Below are positions 1 through 5,385 of a DNA stretch of 5,385 bases, in pieces; the first letter of the stretch is position 1; each line of letters begins with the position of its first letter. Source of the DNA: Gammaproteobacteria bacterium (lineage in GTDB: Bacteria; Pseudomonadota; Gammaproteobacteria; Poriferisulfidales; GCA-002705445); assembly GCA_002702235.1 (NCBI GenBank), contig NZYO01000021.1:16860-22244 (forward strand), in the 5' to 3' direction. The translations under genes were made by a program, and so were the position numbers. The notes beneath the pieces were generated by a model, which worked only from the letters and a program-made list of their open reading frames with translations, searched no databases and was not told where the DNA came from.

Positions 1-641
1 TCGACTCAGTAATTGCTCCAGTAATTGAAATTAATTACTTAGATGTAAAAAAAGAAATAGAGAATTCTATAAATATTTATGACTTCATAATTTTAACAAG
101 CCAAAACTCTTTAATTGGACTAGATAAAAATTTTAATATAAACAATTTAAAGAGTAAAAAATTTCTATGTATTGGGCCTTCAACTGCGAGTTTATTAGCA
201 AATTACTCTCTAGAATCATTTAACGATCCAATGCCTGAGTTTTCCAGTGAGAAACTTATTTCCCAAATTGAACAAATAAGAGATTTTAAAAATAGTAATT
301 ATTTGATTTGTAAAGGTATAGGTGGAAAACAAACTTTAAGCGAATTTTTTAAAAAGAGTTTAATTTCCTTCAATGAAATATTTTTATACGAAAGAATTAC
401 CAAGATCCTAAACATTGATGATATAGGTGAGTTTACCCATATTTTTGTTACCAGTAATGATATATTAAAGAATTTAGAACATAATTTTGCAAATAAAGAT
501 CAAAGTTTTTGGATTGACAAAGTAATTGTTGCAGGAAATAATAAGATTGCTGAAAAAATTAAATTTTCAACTAAAAAGGTTATTGTTGCAAATAATCCTA
601 CTGATGAAGAAATGATTAAAACCTTATTAAAAAACATATGA
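1..641 (+). CDS. hemD: Uroporphyrinogen-III synthase (HemD), 5'-truncated by window edge
   Basis: HemD closes linear hydroxymethylbilane into uroporphyrinogen III, inverting ring D, in the cytoplasm; this step precedes the haem, sirohaem and cobalamin branches. The reading frame is open from base 3 (first full codon GAC) to the TGA at 639-641, giving 212 visible residues; E. coli HemD has 246, so about 30 N-terminal residues lie outside. An ATG at 231 is internal (visible residue 77), because family motifs lie before it. Motifs seen, in visible numbering: APVIEI (5-10), matching the PLIEF-type strand; LTSQNS (31-36); IGPSTA (57-62); KGIGGK (104-109), matching the RGNGGR-type turn; YER (129-131); and VTSND (149-153), matching the second-domain VTS motif. 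Overall conservation is low, which is normal for HemD, whose few invariant residues are mostly these. The stop overlaps the next gene's start (ATGA). The usual partner hemC would be expected upstream, but that is not visible. Confidence 0.87.
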   Translation, partial: DSVIAPVIEINYLDVKKEIENSINIYDFIILTSQNSLIGLDKNFNINNLKSKKFLCIGPSTASLLANYSLESFNDPMPEFSSEKLISQIEQIRDFKNSNYLICKGIGGKQTLSEFFKKSLISFNEIFLYERITKILNIDDIGEFTHIFVTSNDILKNLEHNFANKDQSFWIDKVIVAGNNKIAEKIKFSTKKVIVANNPTDEEMIKTLLKNI

Positions 642-931
642 AAAAAACTTCTTACATTGTATCTATTTTACTTTCATTAGCGTCAGGAGTTCTTTTTCTT
701 ATACTTTTTTCTTCAATTCTTGGCGGGGTTTTTGAAGATAGAACATGCCAAACGGATTGTATGACTCTTTTATATTGGTCAACTATTTCTGCTGCAATAG
801 TTTCAGTGATATTATCTTTTGTTGCAAAAGATAATTATCTTAGTAAAAAAGTATTTATAATTTTTCCATTAATATCATTTGGAATAATAGGTATACTTAT
901 AACAATTTTGGGTGTTGCAAAGTTTACTTAA
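638..931 (+). CDS. Small three-helix membrane protein, function unknown
   Basis: I do not recognise the family of this 97-residue protein. It is very hydrophobic with three likely membrane helices, about residues 7-29, 45-63 and 71-93. The positive-inside rule (Lys2-Lys3 at the N-terminus, Lys64 and Lys70-Lys71 between helices 2 and 3) puts the N-terminus in the cytoplasm and the loop at 30-44 outside. That loop carries acidic residues and two cysteines (C37, C41) that could form a disulfide; this is inference. The start is the ATG at 638, whose bases overlap the hemD stop as ATGA. No Shine-Dalgarno sequence is visible before it, so translation is probably coupled to hemD. Enterobacteria carry hemX at this place, but HemX is several times longer with a single membrane helix, so I do not call this HemX. 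The coding status rests on the gene-like overlap and the clean alternation of helices and loops. The stop TAA (929-931) overlaps the recG stop on the other strand. Confidence 0.7.
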   Translation: MKKTSYIVSILLSLASGVLFLILFSSILGGVFEDRTCQTDCMTLLYWSTISAAIVSVILSFVAKDNYLSKKVFIIFPLISFGIIGILITILGVAKFT

Positions 932-2988
932 GCTCTACTAATATCTACTTCTTCTTTTTGCCATCTTCTACTTAAGAGATCGATTTCTTTTTCTGTAAGA
1001 AGGTTGCAGCATTTTTTTACCTCTGGGAGTAATATGTAGTCATTAACAATATTAGCGATTCTATAATTAATTGAACCTTTTTGTTTTTTACCGAGTAATT
1101 CTCCTGGGCCCCTTAGTTTTAGATCCTCAGCAGCTATATCAAAACCATCAGAGCTATTTCTTAAAACATCTATTCTTTTAAGTGCGTTTTCAGACAATCC
1201 CGTTTTATATATTAAAATACACGTGCTTTGTTTTGATCCTCTTCCAACCCTACCCCTTAATTGGTGTAATTGCGACAGCCCCATTCTCTCAGCATTTTCA
1301 ATTACAATTATGTTTGCATTCTTTATATCTAGCCCAACCTCAATTATTGTCGTTGCCACAAGAATATCTATTTTATTATTTTTAAAGTCTTTCATTATTA
1401 TCTCTTTTTCAGAAAAACTCATCCTTCCATGAATTAGGCCAACTTTCATATTTATTAACTCTTTTTGAAGATTTTCAAATGTTTCTGTAGCTGTTCTACA
1501 TTGCAAAGTTTCTGATTCTTCAATTAAAGGGCATACCCAATAAACTTGTATCTTTTCATTCTCACAGATACTTTTAATTTTTAGAACTACTTCATTCCTT
1601 TTTTCTTCCGGCTTTGCAACAGTAATAATTTTTTTTCTACCTAAAGGCATTTCATCAATTATTGAATAATCTAAATGACCATACATTGTCATTGCCAAAG
1701 TTCTCGGTATTGGAGTTGCTGTTAAAATAAGTTGGTGCGGATATATTTCATTACTTTTACCTTTTGAAAATAAATGCATTCTTTGATGAACTCCAAATTT
1801 ATGCTGTTCATCAATAATAGTTAGCGCAAGGTTTTTAAACAATATCTCTTTTTGAATTAAAGAGTGGGTACCAACAACAATATTAATATTCCCAAGTTTT
1901 ATATCTTCTCTAATTGATATTTTTTCAGAATTTTTTTGATTACCTAAAAGTAGAGAAACTTTAATGTTAAAACTTTCAAGTAAATTTTTAATATAATGGA
2001 AATGCTGCACAGCTAGTATTTCTGTTGGAGCCATAAACGCAACTTGATAACCATTTAATATTACGTGGAGAGCGGCAAATAAAGCAACTATTGTCTTTCC
2101 AGAGCCAACATCTCCTTGAACAAGTCTTAACATTGGGTTTTCTTTATTTAAATCATTTTGTATCTCACTGATTACTTCTTGTTGAGAATTGGTAAGGGTA
2201 AAGTTTAATTGATTTTTCAAAAGTAACGAGTTTTGAGCTGAGGTATTTATTTGAAATGCTTTTATAGTTTTATTAAACCTTTTTACTCTTTCAAAGTTTA
2301 ATTGATGCGATAAAAGTTCTTCAAAAATAAATCTTTTTTTATATTTATACACATACTCTTCAAATTTTTTAAAATCCTTAATTTTCTTAGGCTGATGAAT
2401 ATTTAATAGGCATTCTTTGATATCAAGTAATTTAAATTTTTCCTCAATTTTTCTTGGAATTATTTTCTTTACTTCTAATTTGTTTTCTTTAAGAAAATAA
2501 ATTGCCTGTTTAATTAAACTTCTAATACGTGATTGATTGATTCCATCTGTTACTTGATATACTGGGGTGTAAGTTTCTTCCAAAGAATTATTTGTGTCGT
2601 CAATAAATTTGTACTCTGGATGAATCATTTCTTTAGTATTTCCAACTTTTCTCATTTCTCCAAAAACTCTTACAATCCTACCTTCTTTAAAACTGCTTAC
2701 TTGATCCTTTGAAATATTGAAATAGCGTATTCTTAAAGATGAGGATTCATCGGCAATCTTTATTGTTGCAATCTTTTTTTTGTAAAAAAATGAACTTACT
2801 TTTATTATTTCTCCTTGCACTAATGCTGATTGATTTTCTTTTAAATCAAAAATTGGAGAAATGGTTGTTTTATCGAGATATTTACTAGGTATATGAAAAA
2901 GGAGGTCTTCAACTTGATAAATACCAAGCTTGTTAAGTTTCTCTTGAATTTTAGGGCCAACACCCTTAAGTTCCTGAAGTTTCACCAA
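928..2988 (-). CDS. recG: ATP-dependent DNA helicase RecG
   Basis: RecG is a monomeric superfamily 2 translocase that regresses stalled replication forks and acts on D-loops, R-loops and Holliday junctions. At 686 residues it is close to the E. coli length of 693 and looks complete. An N-terminal helix-hairpin-helix-like segment (LKGVGPK, 7-13) is followed by the OB-fold wedge domain, roughly 50-135. Helicase motifs follow: Walker A GDVGSGKT (292-299), PTE (321-323), GTH (373-375), DEQH box (393-396), TATPIPRT (423-430), VATTIIEVGLD (544-554) and QLRGRVGRG (576-584). The RecG-specific TRG region is RGPGELLG (626-633), and the C-terminus continues with family-like sequence. No key residue is missing. 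The start is non-ATG: TTG at 2988 or GTG at 2985, since a stop lies just upstream and the only other codon there is CTG. The gene starts one base after the ridA stop, so the two are almost certainly cotranscribed. Its TAA stop (930-928) overlaps the convergent membrane-protein gene. Confidence 0.97.
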   Translation of the reverse strand: MVKLQELKGVGPKIQEKLNKLGIYQVEDLLFHIPSKYLDKTTISPIFDLKENQSALVQGEIIKVSSFFYKKKIATIKIADESSSLRIRYFNISKDQVSSFKEGRIVRVFGEMRKVGNTKEMIHPEYKFIDDTNNSLEETYTPVYQVTDGINQSRIRSLIKQAIYFLKENKLEVKKIIPRKIEEKFKLLDIKECLLNIHQPKKIKDFKKFEEYVYKYKKRFIFEELLSHQLNFERVKRFNKTIKAFQINTSAQNSLLLKNQLNFTLTNSQQEVISEIQNDLNKENPMLRLVQGDVGSGKTIVALFAALHVILNGYQVAFMAPTEILAVQHFHYIKNLLESFNIKVSLLLGNQKNSEKISIREDIKLGNINIVVGTHSLIQKEILFKNLALTIIDEQHKFGVHQRMHLFSKGKSNEIYPHQLILTATPIPRTLAMTMYGHLDYSIIDEMPLGRKKIITVAKPEEKRNEVVLKIKSICENEKIQVYWVCPLIEESETLQCRTATETFENLQKELINMKVGLIHGRMSFSEKEIIMKDFKNNKIDILVATTIIEVGLDIKNANIIVIENAERMGLSQLHQLRGRVGRGSKQSTCILIYKTGLSENALKRIDVLRNSSDGFDIAAEDLKLRGPGELLGKKQKGSINYRIANIVNDYILLPEVKKCCNLLTEKEIDLLSRRWQKEEVDISRA

Positions 2989-2989
2989 A

Positions 2990-3373
2990 CTATCCAGTTA
3001 CTAAAATAGCATCTACCTCTATTAATACATCTTTTGGCAATCTGCTTACTTCAACTGCTGCACGTGCAGGGAAGGGCTGACTAAATATTTTTTCCATATG
3101 TGCATTCACTTTTGGAAAATGCTCCATATTTTTAAGATATACATTAAGTTTCACAATATCTGAAAGGTTCGAATCTGCCTCTAAAATTATATTTTTTAAG
3201 TTTTTAAAAGCTTGCTCAATTTGCTCGTCTATATTCTCAGAAATAATTTCCATACTTTTTGGATCTAATGGAATTTGCCCAGAAACAAAAACCATTTTAT
3301 CAATAGAGACTGCTTGTGAATAAGTGCCAATTGCTTTTGGAGCATTATCTGTATTTATAATTTTCCGACTCAT
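2990..3373 (-). CDS. ridA: RidA family 2-iminobutanoate/2-iminopropanoate deaminase
   Basis: RidA (YjgF/YER057c/UK114 family) is a small cytoplasmic trimer, with active sites between subunits, that hydrolyses reactive enamine/imine intermediates released by PLP enzymes such as threonine dehydratase, protecting other PLP enzymes from damage. The 127 residues match the usual family length of about 128. Diagnostic features: NAPKAIGTYSQA (10-21) with Tyr18, VSGQIPLDP (30-38), DIVKLNVYL (72-80), the signature FPARAAVEVSRLPKD (101-115) and IEVDA (118-122). Arg104 corresponds to the carboxylate-binding Arg105 of E. coli RidA, and Glu119 to Glu120, so catalysis should be intact. The cysteine of E. 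coli RidA (Cys107) is alanine here (Ala106). The start ATG lies 2 bases after the spoT stop with a good Shine-Dalgarno sequence inside the spoT end; the TAG stop at 2992-2990 is one base from recG. This is the archetypal RidA subfamily rather than a Rid1-7 paralogue, judged by motif only. Confidence 0.96.
   Translation of the reverse strand: MSRKIINTDNAPKAIGTYSQAVSIDKMVFVSGQIPLDPKSMEIISENIDEQIEQAFKNLKNIILEADSNLSDIVKLNVYLKNMEHFPKVNAHMEKIFSQPFPARAAVEVSRLPKDVLIEVDAILVTG
2993..2995 (-). promoter_or_regulatory. Weak ribosome binding site bearing on the recG start
   Basis: A GGA triplet at the very end of ridA is the only Shine-Dalgarno-like sequence near the recG start. It lies 4 bases before the TTG at 2988 but 7 bases before the adjacent in-frame GTG at 2985. 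The second spacing is the more usual one and favours GTG as the true start; recG would then be one residue shorter. The site is short and weak, so coupling to ridA termination may matter more. Confidence 0.4.
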
Positions 3374-3375
3374 AA

Positions 3376-5385
3376 CTATGTCCTCACAACTTTATTAATA
3401 TCTGGTAATTTCCTTAATTCTTTTATTACTTCTGCAACATGATCCCTTGATGTAACTTTTATAGAAAAGCAAATTGAGGCATATGGAATTTCGACTTCGT
3501 TAAAGCGAACATTCTCAATATTACAAGATAATGATGAAATTACACCTGCGACTTTTGATAATACCCCTCTTTCGTTTGTTGAGATAACTTGAATTTCAAC
3601 CAAAAATTCTCCCTCAACTTTATCAGACCATTCAATATTAATTCTTTGAAGTCCTTTTTTTAAATTTTTACATGCTGCTCTATGAACTACAAATCCATTG
3701 CCAGCCGACATTACTCCTATTATATCGTCACCAGGTATGGGATGGCAGCAGTTAGCGTACTTAACTATTAATCCCTCTGTGCCTTTGATTGGTATATTTT
3801 GTTTTTTACTTTTTATAACTTTTTTCAACCAACTATTATAAGTTGACGAAATAATATTTTTTTTCTCAGTGATATCTCGTGCTAATAGATGAGGTATAAC
3901 ATTTCCTAATCCAATATTAATTATTAATTGTCGCGGGTTACTATAACCATATATTGATAAAACTTTTTTATACTCGTCTTCTTTAAGATCAATGAAGCTT
4001 GTTCCATAATCGTTAAGTGCTTGATCAAAAATTCTTAACCCTAGCTCGTATGCACTATCCTCTTTTAGATCTCTTAAATAGTTTTTTATATTTGTTCTTG
4101 CTTTACCGGTTACTACATACTCTAACCAAGAAGGGTTAGGCTTTCCAATTGGAGAAGTTAATATTTCTACAGTTTGTCCGTTTGAAAGAGGTGTACTTAA
4201 CGGTTGATTTACACCGTTTATTTTTGCACCAACACACTTATTCCCAATATCTGTATGCACAGAATAAGCAAAGTCAATTACAGACGAATCTTTAGGAAGT
4301 CTTTTTATAGCTCCAGCCGGTGTAAATAAATATATTTCATCTGGAAGTAAGTTGACTTTCATATTTTCTAAAAAATCAAAGGAACTAGAGGTTGTTTTTT
4401 TAATGTCTATAATTGATTTAAGCCAATCGTGTGCAAATGCTTGTGCTGAAAATTTTCCTCCAATTTTATACTGCCAATGTGAGGCTATTCCTGATCCCGC
4501 AAATTTATCCATTTCTGTAGTTCTAATTTGGATTTCCATTATAATTCCATTTGGACCATACAAAACCGTATGTAGACTTTGATAACCATTTGATTTTGGT
4601 AAAGCTATATAGTCTTTAAATCGTCCAGGAACAGGTTTATATAAGTTATGTAATCGTCCTAAAATTTGATAACACTCGTCAATTGATTCAGTTACTACTC
4701 GAAAACCAAAAATATCATAAACTTTTTTAAAACTTAGTTTCTTATATTTCATCTTCTTATATATGCTGTAAGGGTTTTTTTCTCGACCGATGACCTCAGC
4801 TATAATCTTATTTTCAAGAAGTCTTTCAATTATTTTTGCTTTAGTTTTCTCTACTACTTTACGTTTGTTCTTTTTATATTCTTTTACATTTTCAGTGATA
4901 ATTTGATACCTTCGCGGATTTAGAGTCTTGAAGGATAGTTCTTCTAGTTCTAATCTAATTTTATTCATACCTAGTCTATGAGCAATAGGTACATAAATCT
5001 CGAGTGTCTCTTTTGAAATTCGCTTTTGTTTGTCAATTGATAGGAAGCTGATAGTTCTCATGTTATGAAGTCTGTCTGCCAGCTTAACAAGCATAACTCT
5101 CAGATCTTTAGACATTGCAATCATCATCTTACTAAAATTCTCTGCTTCAGCTTCTGCTTTAGAGGAAAACTTTATATGTTCAAGTTTACTGACCCCATCT
5201 ACTATAAGTGCGACATCATCTCCAAAATTTTTTTTAATTTCAGAAGTTTCGATGTGGGTATCTTCAACAACATCATGCAAGATAGCTGCAATGATACTAT
5301 CTGCATCCATTTTCATTGCTGCAAGAATATTGGCAACAGATATTGGATGATTAATATATGGCTCGCCACTTTTTCTTAGCTGAGT
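3376..5385 (-). CDS. spoT: Bifunctional (p)ppGpp synthetase/hydrolase SpoT, 5'-truncated by window edge
   Basis: SpoT makes and degrades the alarmone (p)ppGpp, setting growth and the stringent response. The frame stays open to the window edge: 669 visible residues, with 23 codons before the first ATG (5316) that still match the family (SGEPYINHP). That ATG is therefore internal, and about 35 N-terminal residues are missing compared with E. coli SpoT (702). Visible numbering: HD hydrolase domain 1-155 with Arg4, His13, HD (37-38), ED (41-42), Asp104 and Asn108, all matching the hydrolase residues of the Streptococcus equisimilis Rel enzyme. The synthetase domain (about 195-310) has Asp224 in YDIFGFRV, RFKDYIALPKSNGYQSLHT (255-273) and Glu284 in MEIQIRT. 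RFKD is the basic RxKD form of bifunctional enzymes, not the acidic ExDD of RelA. Next come TGS (349-411), a helical region, a conserved cysteine domain (C546, C547, H568, C572) and ACT (about 593-669). The TAG stop at 3378-3376 lies 2 bases from ridA. rpoZ/gmk might lie upstream, outside the window. Confidence 0.97.
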   Translation of the reverse strand, partial: TQLRKSGEPYINHPISVANILAAMKMDADSIIAAILHDVVEDTHIETSEIKKNFGDDVALIVDGVSKLEHIKFSSKAEAEAENFSKMMIAMSKDLRVMLVKLADRLHNMRTISFLSIDKQKRISKETLEIYVPIAHRLGMNKIRLELEELSFKTLNPRRYQIITENVKEYKKNKRKVVEKTKAKIIERLLENKIIAEVIGREKNPYSIYKKMKYKKLSFKKVYDIFGFRVVTESIDECYQILGRLHNLYKPVPGRFKDYIALPKSNGYQSLHTVLYGPNGIIMEIQIRTTEMDKFAGSGIASHWQYKIGGKFSAQAFAHDWLKSIIDIKKTTSSSFDFLENMKVNLLPDEIYLFTPAGAIKRLPKDSSVIDFAYSVHTDIGNKCVGAKINGVNQPLSTPLSNGQTVEILTSPIGKPNPSWLEYVVTGKARTNIKNYLRDLKEDSAYELGLRIFDQALNDYGTSFIDLKEDEYKKVLSIYGYSNPRQLIINIGLGNVIPHLLARDITEKKNIISSTYNSWLKKVIKSKKQNIPIKGTEGLIVKYANCCHPIPGDDIIGVMSAGNGFVVHRAACKNLKKGLQRINIEWSDKVEGEFLVEIQVISTNERGVLSKVAGVISSLSCNIENVRFNEVEIPYASICFSIKVTSRDHVAEVIKELRKLPDINKVVRT
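3381..3385 (-). promoter_or_regulatory. Ribosome binding site of ridA
   Basis: GAGGA on the minus strand, within the last codons of spoT, stands 7 bases before the ridA ATG at 3373-3371. It is the clearest Shine-Dalgarno sequence at any gene junction in the window and supports both the chosen ridA start and its reading from the spoT transcript. Confidence 0.75.

Noticed and set aside
231..233. ATG as the start of hemD
   Set aside because: The frame is open back to base 3 and carries the HemD motifs LTSQNS and IGPSTA before this codon.
900..960. Possible bidirectional terminator between the convergent genes
   Set aside because: Only a short CTTAAG-centred palindrome is present; there is no stable GC-rich stem followed by a T-run.
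1182..1432. Two open frames of 67 and 69 codons on the plus strand
   Set aside because: Both lie inside the helicase core of recG on the other strand, have low-complexity hydrophobic translations without motifs, and overlap each other. They are shadows of a well-supported gene.
3186..3191. TATAAT on the minus strand inside ridA as a possible internal promoter for recG
   Set aside because: The nearest TTGAC-like hexamer (TTGAGC, 3219-3214) is 22 bases away, too far for a sigma-70 promoter, and such hexamers are common by chance at this base composition.
4352..4582. Open frame of 76 codons on the plus strand
   Set aside because: Antisense to the conserved synthetase domain of spoT; no recognisable motif.
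5314..5316. ATG as the start of spoT
   Set aside because: The 23 codons upstream continue in frame to the window edge and match conserved SpoT/RelA sequence, including the Arg and His of the hydrolase site, so this methionine is internal.
5065..5379. Open frame of 104 codons on the plus strand
   Set aside because: Antisense to the HD hydrolase domain of spoT, whose catalytic residues are all present in the minus frame; the translation is rich in Cys, His and Phe as expected of a reverse-complement artefact.

Overview
The window is an AT-rich (roughly 30% G+C by eye), almost wholly coding piece of a proteobacterial chromosome. The protein motifs and the gene order spoT-ridA-recG fit a gammaproteobacterium, and the low G+C with gaps of one or two bases fits a small streamlined genome of the marine or host-associated kind. 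This lineage call is inference; there is no rRNA or other phylogenetic marker here.

Layout. On the plus strand, positions 1-641 hold the 3' part of hemD (uroporphyrinogen-III synthase, start outside the window). It overlaps by ATGA with a 97-residue three-helix membrane protein of unknown function (638-931). On the minus strand, a tight block reads from the right edge leftward: spoT ((p)ppGpp synthetase/hydrolase, 5' end cut by the window edge), then ridA (enamine/imine deaminase) after 2 bases, then recG (branched-DNA helicase) after 1 base. The two blocks converge and overlap by four bases in a TTAA palindrome at 928-931, where each gene supplies its own TAA stop. There is no gene-free stretch longer than two bases, so the window holds no visible promoter region, terminator, RNA gene, repeat array, mobile element or CRISPR.

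How the genes relate. hemD serves tetrapyrrole synthesis. spoT controls the stringent response, ridA removes reactive enamine/imine by-products of PLP enzymes, and recG reverses stalled forks and processes recombination intermediates. The last three probably share one transcript, an arrangement also known from other Proteobacteria. These are housekeeping genes, and I found no convincing undescribed system. The least explained item is the small membrane protein translationally coupled to hemD.
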